The notes beneath the pieces were generated by a model, which saw only the letters and a program-made list of their open reading frames with translations, did not search any database and was not told where the DNA came from. The translations under genes and the position numbers were made by a program. Below, in pieces: positions 53,712-64,000 of a stretch of 64,000 nt of DNA; the first letter of the stretch is position 1, and the number at the start of each line of letters is the position of its first letter. The stretch covers positions 10,850,001-10,914,000 of the forward strand of contig CAVNZM010000003.1 of assembly GCA_963693365.1 (NCBI GenBank), written 5' to 3'. Source of the DNA: Amoebidium appalachense (taxonomy: Eukaryota; Ichthyosporea).

Positions 53712-54818
53712 ATGGCAGGCCTCTCCTTCCTACCCCCTCTAGCTCTAGACGATGCCGGTGTTCTTGCTGCCGCCGCAGCAACCATTTCTGTGCCAGCCCG
53801 CAGGCCTCCTCCTGGCCACACCTTCTCCTGGCATCTCAAAGATTTGGATCTTGACACTGTTCTGCTTCGACCCTTCTACGCATCCTACCGCACGCTTGCT
53901 GAGGGGTATGCAGCACAGCCCAGTGTTTCCGCCAACGCAGCGTCCTTCCTCCTCTCCGCCAAGAAAGGTGACTTCTTCGCTGGTTATGACGCAGGGGGCG
54001 AAGTCTACTTCCAAAAACGCTTCACGGGTCTAGATGACTTTGATGGGGCATGGCTCCCTGAGATGCTGGTGCGTGGTACCATCTCTGAGCCTGCAGAACT
54101 GGCTGAACTGCACGGCAAGTCGCTTTTGGCAACACTCGCGTGCCGCAACGCCCTCATGCTCAAGGGGGTGGCTGCTGCTGTGGTAGACATCATATCCTCC
54201 TACCGCAGTTCACAGAGCATGAGAGATCCACTAGGCATAAGGTAGAGACAGACCCTCAGTTGGTTGGCGACTACATGCAGAGGTACCTGGAGGAGATAGA
54301 GGCTAACTGGGAGCCCATCGTCGGCATGTGCAAGGCAGGACTCACTCCCCACAGGGAGAGAGAGGTGGCCCGCCACCTGGCTCGTGTTGTTGCTGGCTTC
54401 CTGCAGACCATGGTGGCCACTGCAAAGGCAGCCAAGTTGAAGTCCACACCCCTCTTCAAAGGGGTCGCCATGGATGTCCTCCATGACATGCAGGCATTGC
54501 TGCGCGGGGTTGCGAATGAGCGTATGTACGGTGCAGGTGAGAAGATTGTGTTTGCAGGGCTGATCAAGAAAAACATCCACAAGGAGGCACCATCACGGCG
54601 CAAGTCCGGCACGTTCATCGACATTGCCCCCAAGGAGAAGGAAAACCTTGCCCCCCCTCCGCAGCAGCAGCACCAACAGCAACACCCCCTACAACAACAA
54701 CAACAACAACATGACGGTCGGTGCCCGCTACTTCTACGGTAGGACCCGGGTGCCTAACTTACTCCGTACCTCAGCGGCACCGCCCCTCAAGACTGTGAAC
54801 CAAGGCTACATGGGCTAG
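53712..54818 (+). CDS. unknown protein, about 365 residues, frame shifts twice
   Basis: ATG at 53712 (context AACCATGGC) opens MAGLSFLPPLALDD. The first frame runs to 54245, but sequence from about 54205 is protein-like in the -1 frame (RHKVETDPQLVGDYMQRYLE), continuing through a helical region (REREVARHLARVVAGFLQT, HDMQALLRGVANERM) and a basic KSGTFIDIAPKEKENLAPP. After a CAG/CAA repeat the original frame returns (MTVGARYFYGRTRVPNLL) and stops at 54818. Two compensating indels, real or from assembly, explain this best; overlapping genes are the alternative. No family is recognised. Gene order and promoter motif tie it to its neighbours. Confidence 0.5.
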
Positions 54819-54918
54819 TGCACAGGATAGGGGGGCTGTGCCCTAAACTTTGCCATTTTTAATTTTTTTAGTAAAGTACCTTAAAGTTTGAGCATGCCAT
54901 GGCCTCATTAACATAGAC

Positions 54919-55352
54919 ACCGTTGTGATTTGTGTATACATAGTGGGCAGTGCCCTTTATTTTCACGTTCTTTTTCTTCTTCTTTTATACAAAGAATTGA
55001 ACCGACGGCAAAAATAAACTTTTGTTTTTTTACGAAAGTTCCAAGAAAAAAACAGAGCACAAGCTGAAGACTACCATGGTGCATTGCACACGTGTGCCTG
55101 CACGTGTGCGTGTGTGTGCATGTGTGTGCATGTGTGTGCTTGTGTGTGCCAAAACACTCTAACAAAAATCTATGAAGATTTTAACGATAAAAAATAAAAA
55201 AACTTTGTGATCTGTGGATGCATTGGGCGGAGCCCTTTATTTTCACGTTTTTTTTTTTTCTACAAAGAAAACCGACGGCAAAAAGATCCAAGGAAAAAAA
55301 AACAGAGCACAAGTTGAAGACTACTATGGTGCATTGCACACGTGTGCCTGCA

Positions 55353-55449
<97 letters not shown>

Positions 55450-55578
55450 CAAAAAGGCTCTAACGAAAATCTATGAAATTTTTAACGAAAAATAAAAATA
55501 AAAACAAAAATAAAAATAAAAAACCAAAGGCAACCAACAGCCACCCTACCACACCCTTCTACGTGTGCATGCATGCGT

Positions 55579-55673
<95 letters not shown>

Positions 55674-55680
55674 GTGGTGT
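54919..55680 (+). repeat. imperfect tandem duplication ending in (GT)n, plus a third (GT)n
   Basis: Two units of about 285 bp (about 54921-55200 and 55203-55500) each run from CCCTTTATTTTCACG through ACCGACGGCAAAAA, GGTGCATTGCACACGTGTGCC, (GT)n and CCAAAA..CTCTAAC. The (GT)n is short in unit 1 and about 90 bp in unit 2. A further (GT)n lies at 55583-55672. The array fills the space between two convergent unknown genes. Confidence 0.8.
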
Positions 55681-56050
55681 AACTTCTAAGTGTTGCTACC
55701 TAAAAGTGCGAAAAGAGATGATTGTGAAAATGTTTAAGAGTTTTTTCTACGTTTTTTCTTCACAAAAAAACGAACGAAAACGAGACGAGACTGAGAGAGC
55801 TGACAGCTGATAGAGTGCACATGGGAGAAAAAAGTGTATACGTAATATTACGTAACATTCAATTTCGCTTGATTTCATTGGCTCATAAGTTACGCAACGT
55901 TCAAGTTGGCGCAATCATTTACTCTCTCACTCATGTACGTACTAAGTCAACTCAGTCGCGGCGGTACACAGTGTTTTTTTTTTGGGAAGAAGTTTATTTC
56001 GTGGCATCACCCGGAGGTAAAGAGATTCTGAATAAACAGACATGTGCCTA

Positions 56051-56968
56051 TTACATCCTGAGCATTTTGGCCTTGTCCTCCCCAGGCATGGGCGTGCCAG
56101 CACGCTTAGCCTGCCCCATGTCTACATCACCCCCCTCCCCCTCACTACCTGCACCATCACTGACCAACTCCATCAGACCGTCTAAATCAAACACCTGAAC
56201 CTTGCGGGCAACGAGCTTGGTGCGCACAGTGTTGCTTTTCTTGTTGTAGATGACACTGGTGGCGGCAGCAGACACCCATGCAGTAACCTCACGGCACTTG
56301 GCACGCTGGGAGTTCATAAACTCCACAAACTCATCCACAGAGGCCGCGTTGTTGCCCAGCTTGAAGAGGCAGGGGTTGCGGCCAGTGGGGTTGGGGAGCT
56401 CCACCGTCACGTTGAAGTAGGTGTCGCCCAGTGCCCCCTCCATGTCCGCCTTGCTGACGGGGTTGGCCCCCAGCACCTCGTACAGGTTGGGGCTGTGTCT
56501 GGACCACAGGCTGCTGCTGGTCTTGACGGCAACGGTGTCCAGATCGACATCCTTGAGCATCTCGTGGTCCTTGTGCATCCACAGCACGTCCTTGGCCATG
56601 CTGCACACGTAGGGCCACAGGCCAACGGCGTAGGCCACCTCAAAGGGCTCAGGGTGGCGCTGGGACTTGATCTTGATTGTGGTTTTGTCGTAGGCAGACA
56701 GGTGGGTGCCCAGTTCAATCAACATCTGCCCGTTGATGTTGATGTTGGGCAGGTTGTACAGCTGCACCACCAGCACGTCGTTCATGACCCAGGGTGCACC
56801 CATGGTGGCCTTGCCCACACCGTTAAGGAACACCTCCCTGTACATCACCACCTTGGCCCCCTCAACGCTGCTGCTGCTGTTTTCTTTGCCACTGCTTGCC
56901 GCGGCGATGCTGGTCCTTTTGACGGTGGACAGACCAGTCATTTGACGCAGCAGGGTTGGCTTGACCAT
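56051..56968 (-). CDS. unknown 305-residue protein with acidic tail
   Basis: ATG at 56968 (MVKPTLLRQMTG) is preferred over in-frame starts further upstream because it follows the promoter cluster and begins the protein-like sequence. The single intact exon encodes a Ser-rich N-terminus, a central alpha/beta region (VVQLYNLPNININGQMLIEL, YAVGLWPYVCSMAKDVLWM, NLYEVLGANPVSKADM), VIYNKKSNTVRTKLVARKV, and an acidic Gly-rich tail (GSEGEGGDVDMG) ending KAKMLRM. An acidic tail after a mixed domain recalls single-stranded DNA-binding or scaffold proteins, but no family is recognised. It converges on the gene ending at 54818. Confidence 0.65.
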   Translation of the reverse strand: MVKPTLLRQMTGLSTVKRTSIAAASSGKENSSSSVEGAKVVMYREVFLNGVGKATMGAPWVMNDVLVVQLYNLPNININGQMLIELGTHLSAYDKTTIKIKSQRHPEPFEVAYAVGLWPYVCSMAKDVLWMHKDHEMLKDVDLDTVAVKTSSSLWSRHSPNLYEVLGANPVSKADMEGALGDTYFNVTVELPNPTGRNPCLFKLGNNAASVDEFVEFMNSQRAKCREVTAWVSAAATSVIYNKKSNTVRTKLVARKVQVFDLDGLMELVSDGAGSEGEGGDVDMGQAKRAGTPMPGEDKAKMLRM

Positions 56969-57111
56969 TGTGCTGTTGTTTGGGGGGGGGGGTGAATGTG
57001 ACTGTGGTGTGCACCTCAACTGTGTACGTATGGCTCATGTTTGGTTGGTGAGATGTTGCCTGTGTGCGGTTGTTTATGTACACGGTGGTAGGATGCAGGG
57101 TGCATTTCTGG

Positions 57112-57315
57112 CCAATGAGGACCGTAATCCCTGTTCCCTGTGCCCTCATTGGACACCTAGAACCACATGTGCCAGTCTAGATTCCGATTGGACGCCTTGT
57201 GCGGCAATTTGCTTTTTTGAGCCGAATTATCATTGGCCGCCCTGCGCATCCGTAATACCATTGGACGCCTTGTACATGGAATTCAGAATTCGAATTCCCA
57301 TTGGACGCCTTGCGC
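57112..57315 (-). promoter_or_regulatory. array of five ATTGGACGCCTTG units (CCAAT boxes)
   Basis: ATTGG followed by RCGCC-like sequence starts at 57148, 57187, 57232, 57260 and 57300, with spacings 39, 45, 28 and 40 bp; a reversed CCAAT lies at 57112. Seen from the minus gene these read CAAGGCGTCCAAT, 180-340 bp upstream of its ATG. Units often have GTAAT or GAATT just before, so the array looks like a tandem 40-bp module. Confidence 0.7.
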
Positions 57316-57349
57316 AAACCTTCGCATTCCTTTGATCCGCACTTGTGTA

Positions 57350-57505
57350 CGCACCACATGTACGCGTACACGTACGCGTACACGTGACACGCCCTCTCTC
57401 TCTTTAATTGTTTAATCATTTAATTAAAACCACGTGCTCTGCACGTGTTTTACACACACACAGTGAACCACGTGCTCTGCACGTGTTTTACACACACACA
57501 CACAG
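57350..57505. repeat. CACGTG-rich palindromes and 37-41-bp tandem repeat
   Basis: TACGCGTACACGTACGCGTA at about 57361 is followed by two units (57428-57464, 57465-57505) of AACCACGTGCTCTGCACGTG plus a (CA)n tail. Five or more CACGTG/GCACGTG cores within 150 bp could bind bHLH or bZIP factors. Confidence 0.6.
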
Positions 57506-57649
57506 TGTGTGCACGTGCTCCTGTACATATATCCACCCATATCACATATTCCATATCGCGATATGTGTACACAGATATCACATATCTCATATCCACATAT
57601 CCATATTTTGGGGGCTGCGGGACCGCGTGAATGTGACGTCACTTGTGAC

Positions 57650-58819
57650 GTCACCATTCACGGGGTGCCGCGCCCCTAATTGTAGTCAAGCCCTCCATCT
57701 TCCCGCTACCCTTGATGGGAAAGATTTCGAAGTGTGCGCTGACACTGGCAGTTACATAACCATTATTTCTCGCTCTGTATTTGATCAACTCAATGATGCC
57801 CGCTCGCACAAGAAACTCCCGCTTCTCACTTTGTTGCACACTGGGCATTATGATCGTGCCGTTGGTGCAAATAACTTGTCTATTGAACTGCTTGGCACCA
57901 CTGCCCTCACTATTCAAATAATTGCACACATCCGGCATAAGATACGCGTGTATGTGACTCCCTCCCTTGCCCTACCTGTCATTTTGGGCATGGATTACTG
58001 GGCCACACTTTTGCATGCCGGTGTGCACACTGCTCTCCTTGACTGGCGCACACTTATGATTGGTAACCCCAGCCTTGGCTGGCATGAGCTTCCCTGCACA
58101 GTGGATACTGTCCCCACTGCACACCACCACCCCCCAACTATGTCAGTTAAACGTACTGCCACACAAGCTATCGCCACCTTTACCATCGGCTGCCTCATTA
58201 CTCACACATACTCCCCCTCCCCTCCCCTCCACCCAACCCCCCCCCTCCCCCACCCCCACCCCGTCCTCCCTCTGGCCCTCCACCCTTTCCACCCACCCCC
58301 ACCAACCCCCTTTCCACCCCCGTCTTCCTCTCGCCCACTCTCCTACCGCGGCCTGAACAAGGCCTCCCCGGTGTGCGTGCTTCTGCACTACCCTCTGCAT
58401 CGCTGTCCTCGGGCGCCGCACTGTCATGGACTTCTAAATATCTAGCCTCATGTAATATCGCTCTTAATGCAAATTCCGAAAATTCGGTCCAGGATGGCCA
58501 GTGGCCTCCTGATGTTAATGAAAATTCCTTTTGTCCAATGCAAATTGACCCGTCTTCGGCTGATGTATCTCAAATTCCCCCTTCCCCTTTCCTCCATCCT
58601 TCCCTACCCCCCCCTTCCCCTCACCCCCCCTCACCCCCCAATCCCCCATCCCCCCACACCGTGACACACACCCCCCCGCCCGCCCACCGCCGCTCCACCC
58701 ACCATAGTAGGCTGTGTCACTGGCTTTGTTTACAGCCGCGACTCCGATAAGTCTAGCGTTTGGCTCCCTATGGGTGTTAGTGGTTTGCCGTTCACTCTCA
58801 GCGACCCAACACCACTACC
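57650..58819 (+). mobile_element. retropepsin-bearing retroelement fragment (gypsy-like), cut by a copia insertion
   Basis: The frame shows a clan AA protease: FEVCADTGSYITIISRSVF with the catalytic DTGS, and LPVILGMDYW for the second conserved block, as in Ty3/gypsy and retroviral-like polyproteins. The frame stays open to 58445 through a Pro-rich linker; a second frame (GCVTGFVYSRDSDKSSVWL) continues after a frameshift up to 58819, where the copia LTR starts. No reverse transcriptase motif is reached. The start of the element upstream is unclear; the TTG-started frame from 57408 is not used because its first 80 codons are (CA)n and ATATC repeats. Confidence 0.65.
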
Positions 58820-59748
58820 TGTTAAATTCTATAAGTATTTGGGATGTAAGCAGAGACACAGTGGTGCAGTGTGAAAACACCACAAACACACACAACAACA
58901 AAACACGGAACGATCGGAGCAGTGTACACAACAGACATCAATGTTTAGACACGACTGAACTGAATTTATTCTGATCTTCGAATAAATACCTGAAATTCCT
59001 CTAAGTCCAATCCATACATGATTTCCGACCAGTCGGAAATCAGATCTATCTCTAATAGAAACCAATCACTAAGAACCAATTGCTTTCAGAGAGATCCGGT
59101 ACGCGGAGACGCACACGATAGGACACAGACACTAGTTAAGGTCAACTCGTGTCATCATCAAGGAAGTTCTAACCTATGACATACTGCAAAGACTCAGACA
59201 TATCACACTTAACCTTGATGATTGGTTAAAGCCCGGCAACACATGAAAACTAAAGTAAATTAATGAAGTCTAAACACACATGCTATTCTAAGTGTAGCCT
59301 AAGTGTGTTACCGTCCAATGAACACGTATTAAGTAACACAAATCTACCTAACATATATTAGTAGAAAAGAAATACGATTATACACAATATGAAGACAAAG
59401 AGAGAAAGAAAAGAAAATAAGGAAGGAGAAAGAGGAAGGAAAAGAGAACACAGATCAACAAACAAGATAGTAATAGCATAACTATAACCAGAGATATTTA
59501 TGTACACACAAACATGTACACGTCTCTCCCTGAGTGGGTGGATCCGTGTACACACATATAAATATTCTAATCGATATTACAATACACGATTAGAGCCGAT
59601 ACAACACGATTACAAGTATACAAGCATATCGGAGATCGATGCTTCACTTTACATAATAGGAGTGTGGCATATACACTAAGCATATGAACTGAAACATAAC
59701 ACAAACTGAGAAGATCTTACCATATGTAGATACTACGTATTACAACAT
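58820..59748 (-). mobile_element. 3' LTR of minus-strand Ty1/copia element
   Basis: In element sense it runs from TGTTGTAATACG (59748) to GAATTTAACA (58820), 929 bp with TG...CA ends. Its last 125 bp match the segment at 63876-64000 with one visible change (58874-58876 region, C for T), which proves the LTR pair. The pol frame stops just inside it. Confidence 0.85.
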
Positions 59749-60375
59749 GATGGGCTGGAGCTTGGAGTACCAGATGATGGGCATACCAGCAAACCCGATG
59801 ATGTAGCCGGTGGTAGACTTCTTGCTGTCGGCACAACCAGCAAAGTCAGCATCCGTGTAGCATTCAAGTATGGGGGGCTTGGTGGCCGAGTACTTGTAGT
59901 CAATGCCAAGGTCAATGGTGCCGAGCAGGTACCGGGCCACACGACGGAGAAGGTCCCAGTGAGTCTTGCCGGGGTTGGTGCTGAACCGACCAAGGAAGCC
60001 GATGGCATAGGCAATGTCGGGACGTGTGCACCGTGCCACCCAGAGGAGACGGCCGAGTAACTCACGGTAGGGCACGGTGAACGGTTGGGGGGGGCAGTCA
60101 GCCAGGGAGACGGTGGTGCCTGCAGGGATGGGGGTAGTCTTGGACTTGGCATCGGTGAGGTTGAAGTCGTGGATGATATCCATGATGTAAGACCTCTGGT
60201 GCATGTGGAGGTGATAGGGATCAGAATGATTAAAATCAACACCGAGCATACGGTCAAATGGACTCATACGACAGCTGGCCATCTTGCTGATGTGGGCAGC
60301 CAGGTCACTGGCAGCAGTAGAACCCCGGGTGTTGGTGATGGTGGAGTCGTCGACGTAGTTACCAGCCCGAACCAC
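59740..60375 (-). mobile_element. copia reverse transcriptase C-terminal half and truncated RNase H
   Basis: The frame contains the catalytic NYVDDSTI, then LLGRLLWVARCTRPDIAYA and a partial RNase H (CYTDADFAGCADSKKSTTGY) that stops after WYSKLQP at the LTR. The usual end of RNase H (the SSTEAEY block) and the polypurine tract are missing, so the 3' end of pol was lost. Confidence 0.85.
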
Positions 60376-60428
60376 ATCGTTGTTGGGGAAGAACCGGAGG
60401 TAGATGCACGGGTCAGTCTTAGTACGGG

Positions 60429-61121
60429 TCAGGCCATGGGCAAGAAGAATGCCGTCGAGGAAGTCGTACCAAGCCTTGGAGGCTTCAGTTGCTTGAGGCC
60501 ATACAGGGCTTTCTTGAGTCTCCAGACCTTGCCAAGGGTGGCCATGGTGATGAATCCCGGGGGTTGTTTCATGTAGATGGTCTCGGTGATTGGGCTGTTG
60601 AGAAAGGCCGTAGACACGTCGAGTTGATGGATGTCATGACCTTCAACAACGGCCAGAGCTAGGATAGCACGGAGAGCAGCCGGACGGATGACAGGGCTCT
60701 CAATCAACTCATAGTCAACACCGTATTGCTGACTGAAGCCTTGAGCAACACCACGGGCCTTGATCTTGGTGTCACCAGCCGAGTTGAGAGTTTTCTCAGA
60801 GACAATCCACTTGAAGCCGACGATGTTAGCACCAGGGGGAGGGTCAACAAGTTCAAAGATGTCTTTGTCGACGAAGGCCTGATACTCAGCAGTGAGGGCT
60901 GACTTGACCTGGTCACCATTGGGTCCGGAACACAGTTGACGGACAAGTTTGGGTAGTTGGTCGATGTTGATGGGGGGACCGGGGGGAACTGGCAGGGTGG
61001 TGGTGGCTTGAAGTCCAACCTTGCCCTGTAGACGGGCAGAACGACGGGGGGCAGGAACCGGGGGGGGGTGGAGACGGGGGGGGGGGGGAACTTGGAAGTT
61101 CGGAATTGCAGGGGGGGGCAA
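60429..61121 (-). mobile_element. copia reverse transcriptase N-terminal half
   Basis: GFKWIVSEK, KARGVAQGFSQQYGVDY and QLDVSTAFLNSPI, leading to RLKKALYGLKQ, are standard RVT_2 motifs. The frame is shifted just after LYGLKQ, near 60480, relative to the YVDD half, so the enzyme is not continuous. It is in frame with integrase, from which a single TAA at about 61179 divides it. Confidence 0.9.
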
Positions 61122-61178
61122 CCTCCGGGCTTGACGGGGCCGAGTGGAAGTTGTCGGGGGAGCCGGGTCGGATGGGGG

Positions 61179-62429
61179 TTACGTTGCCAGGGGCAGGATG
61201 AATGTCGGCAGGCTGGACGGGCACGGGTGCAGGGGGGCCGGAGGGGGGGGTGTCGGGGGAACGACGATGGCAGGAGGGGGGCCAGAGTACACCAGACAAA
61301 CATCATCATCAGTGTCAACTGTGGGGGGTGGGGTGGTCGAGGTGGCAGTGGTGTCGGGGGTCGGAAGTGTTGATGGGATATCGGACGGGAGATAAGCTGA
61401 TTCGTCGAAAATCACATCACGGAAGAGGCCGACACGATGGGTGGTGGGGTTGAAGATCCGGTGGCAGTGTGATTGAAGATCATAGCCGATATACATGCCG
61501 AGTTTGACGGTGGGGGCCAGCTTGTTCCGTTTAGAGGCTGGCACATGAGTGTAGGCAGGGCAACCGAACACTTTGAGCTCGGAGATGTCGGGCTTGACAC
61601 CGTAGAAAACCTCGAATGGTGTACGACCATTGGCAGCCGTGGACGGGGTGACGTTGATGATGTAGGCAGCATGTTGGAGGGCCTCAGCCCACAGTTTGGG
61701 GGACAGAGACTGATCTTGGACTTGATGGAGGAGGCAACGAACAATCTCTTGGAGGAACCGCATACGACGTTCAACATAGCCGTTCAGTTGAGGGCAGTCC
61801 ACCGGAGCATAGCTGGCCTTGATGCCCTGGGAGAGGCAAAAAGCACGGGTAGCCTTGGAGGTGAACTCAGAGCCGGAGTCGAATTGGTAGACACCAACTT
61901 TGGAGGGGGCATGGGTAGCAACGAGGTTGGTGTGAGCTGTGAGAATGTCCAGGGTGGTTGTACGGTCGGCCATCGGGTAGATCTTGACGAGTCCAGAGGC
62001 ACGGCAGACAGTGACGAGAGCAACCTTGGAACCTCCGTACGATGTTGAGGTAGGCTCAAAAAAATCCCAATGCCATTCATGACCGGGGATGTTGGAGTGA
62101 GGACGGTCACCCTTGAACGGAGCCTTGGTGGTTTTACCCATAATGCAGCCATGACAATCAGGAACATCACAGTCGAGGACAGACGAGGGGAGACCAATAA
62201 CAAGGTCGTGTTTCACCATGTCCTTGATGCTGGTCATAGCACGGTGCCCCAGACGATGGTGCCAGATGGATGGGTTAACACTGGTAGTGGCAGCCAGAGC
62301 CACAGGACGAGTGGGTGGTTGAATGGTGCTAGTAGTCCTTGAAGTAATACAGACCGTTGTGTAGACGGAGGTTGACGAGATGACGGCCGGTGAGTCGGTC
62401 GAAGAGGAATGACGGAGTGGAGGCATCAT
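61179..62429 (-). mobile_element. copia integrase with pre-integrase zinc domain
   Basis: WHHRLGHRAMTSIKDM and CHGCIMGKTTKAPF form the HHCC zinc domain. The catalytic core has WHWDFFEP, YQFDSGSEFTSKA and NGYVERRMRF as the D, D and E blocks. LKVFGCPAYTHVP and LGMYIGYD follow, then a Pro/Thr-rich linker. It overlaps the Gag-protease frame by about 100 bp in another frame, which may be a normal frameshift or decay. Confidence 0.9.
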
Positions 62430-63813
62430 TCAAATCACCCTTGATGTATTCGGCAGCAGCTTGGGATGTTGAAATGAGGAAGGCTTGGCCAGACGGGGTG
62501 TAGTAGGCTTCAATGGTAAGGGTGGCAGTGCCATGGTCGGTGGTGGTGTTGATGACGATATGGCCGGTGTGGGTGGCCAAGACGGGGGTTCCATTGAAGG
62601 CAGCAACGGGGGTCGGTGTCGGAAGGGGAGTGAGGTCATGGAAGAACTCACGGGTGGGGCAGACAGTCATGTTGCACCCGGAATCCCAGGCAGGGTCGGA
62701 GGACACGGGGACGGAGCTAGCATTGTATGCCGAGAAAACAAAAGAGACAGATTTCTCACTGCCTTGTCGGGAACGGTTGTGTCTGGACATACGGCATTTC
62801 GGCTCGGGGCAATCGATGATCTTGTGATCAGGCTCGTGGCAGTAGGAGCATGCATTCACGGACGGGTTGTTAGAATGAGCCGGGGAATCAGAACGACGGG
62901 AACCCGAGAAACGGGAACGACTGGGGGAACGAGACGTGGACCGGAAGGCAGGCCGGTGGGGGGAACGGGATCGGGTGTGCTGACGGGAGAGACGAGTTCG
63001 GAGGTCCGGGCCAGGAGTACGGTCAAGTCGGTTGCGTAAGTCACGGCGAGGAAGATCACGGGGGGGAGCACTGGCATTTAATGCCATGCTGGACTTGGAG
63101 GCACGGTGGGCACGGTTGCTCCGGAGTTGCATCTTGAGGTCTTGACGTAGCTCGATGCCCTTGACGTGGTTGTGGAGGGACTCGAAGTCCGGGAATAACT
63201 TATCACCGAAGTGATAGTCTTCGATAAGACGGTTGAACTCAGGGGTGAGGTCGTCTCTGGTGGTGAGTTCATTGAAGAACTTCTCAGCTAGACGAGTGAA
63301 GTGAATGGACTCATCTTGGAGGGACTGGAGCTGGTTCACGATGGTCTGCAGACGACTCAGGTAGGTGGTGAATGATTCACCGGGCTGAAGGGCACAGGCA
63401 TCCCACTGACGGTGAAGGATGCGGATCTGATCGGGTTTGCCTTGGAGGTAGTGTTGACGGAATTTCCACATGGCCCGTTCAGGGTCCATGCCAATACGGT
63501 ACTGGGCAACCGTGGTGAGCACGGAAGGGTCGATGTTCTGAATCATATGGAGCAGGAGGCAGTTGCGGGCCTCCTTGAGTTCCGCGGTAGTGCCGTAGCC
63601 GTAGAAGGGGGGTTCACCGTCAACCGCGACGGTGGTAGGGGGGACGTAGTTGTCAGCAAGCACAACATCCACGAGTCGGACACCTTTAGTGCCGGTCATC
63701 ATGCCGAGAAAAATGATTTCCCACTGAAAATAGGTGGTTTTGCTATCGGGACCAGTCTTCCCTTCACCTTTCCACATGGTTATTTTGTTTACACCAGTTT
63801 TGTTTGGATCCAT
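62329..63813 (-). mobile_element. copia Gag and protease
   Basis: ATG at 63813 (MDPNKTGVNKITMWKGEG) follows the 5' LTR by about 60 bp. Gag motifs include MWKFRQHYLQGKPDQI and FTTYLSRLQTIVNQL; an Arg/Ser-rich basic stretch precedes a CCHC knuckle (CSYCHEPDHKIIDC). The protease has AWDSGCNMTV with the D-S-G catalytic triad. The frame ends at 62329 (GLYYFKDY-stop). Translated upstream sequence to 63987 is LTR, not Gag. Confidence 0.9.
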
Positions 63814-63875
63814 GATTGAAAAACGATCGCTAGTTCTAGATGTGTGTAGGGAGCGTGCAAAAGGGCTGCATAACC

Positions 63876-64000
63876 TGTTAAATTCTATAAGTATTTGGGA
63901 TGTAAGCAGAGACACAGTGGTGTAGTGTGAAAACACCACAAACACACACAACAACAAAACACGGAACGATCGGAGCAGTGTACACAACAGACATCAATGT
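63876..64000 (-). mobile_element. 5' LTR of the minus-strand copia element, cut by window end
   Basis: The first 125 bp (plus-strand TGTTAAATTCTATAAG onwards) match 58820-58944. In element sense the LTR end AATTTAACA is followed by GGTTATGCAGCCC; no standard initiator-Met primer site is seen. Confidence 0.85.

Noticed and set aside
56331-56718. Antisense and shifted ORFs over the 56.0-57.0 kb gene
   Set aside because: GC-rich third positions open alternative frames; only the 56051-56968 frame has balanced composition and a promoter.

Overview
The window is nuclear DNA of a eukaryote: spliceosomal introns, Ty3/gypsy, Ty1/copia, LINE and tRNA-headed SINE elements, CCAAT/TATA promoters, AATAAA signals and very long simple repeats. 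A captured organelle segment (4.53-5.81 kb) carries group II intron cores. That, with the chromodomain gypsy element, the copia elements and a DDE/exonuclease protein of a type I associate with algae, protists and fungi, suggests an alga or other protist rather than an animal. I cannot name the species. A 500-N scaffold gap lies at 52388-52887, so the two sides may not be true neighbours.

Layout. 0-5.8 kb: end of a chromodomain gypsy element, a broken Gag-like ORF of DIRS/Ngaro type with its own CCAAT/TATA promoter (minus), then the organelle insertion. 6.4-7.5 kb: a snap-back element with perfect 183-bp arms. 7.7-10.6 kb: a two-exon Golgi-type glycosyltransferase. 10.6-15.5 kb: repeats with no confident gene. 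15.6-17.1 kb: a decayed C2H2 zinc-finger gene split by an LTR-LTR element. 18.4-38.9 kb (minus): a PELP1/RIX1-family ribosome-biogenesis gene, reconstructed here as 18 small exons whose phases agree, in introns packed with poly-G/poly-C, (GT)n, (GA)n and SINEs. 39.4-45.0 kb (plus, divergent from it): a DDE-transposase-like plus DEDDy 3'-5' exonuclease fusion with poly-G-filled introns. 45-50.6 kb: repeats and LINE tails. 50.6-52.2 kb: truncated copia element. 52.9-57.3 kb: three intron-poor, alanine-rich unknown genes sharing an ATTGGACGCC promoter module, possibly a virus-derived cassette. 57.6-58.8 kb: retropepsin fragment. 58.8-64 kb (minus): degenerate copia element running off the window.

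The two best host genes, PELP1/RIX1 and the exonuclease fusion, start 0.55 kb apart on opposite strands. Exons are ordinary and well conserved while introns are almost entirely low complexity, often right up to the splice sites. Most apparent ORFs between 19 and 42 kb are translations of repeats and were left out. Protein identities are by recognition of motifs, without database searches.
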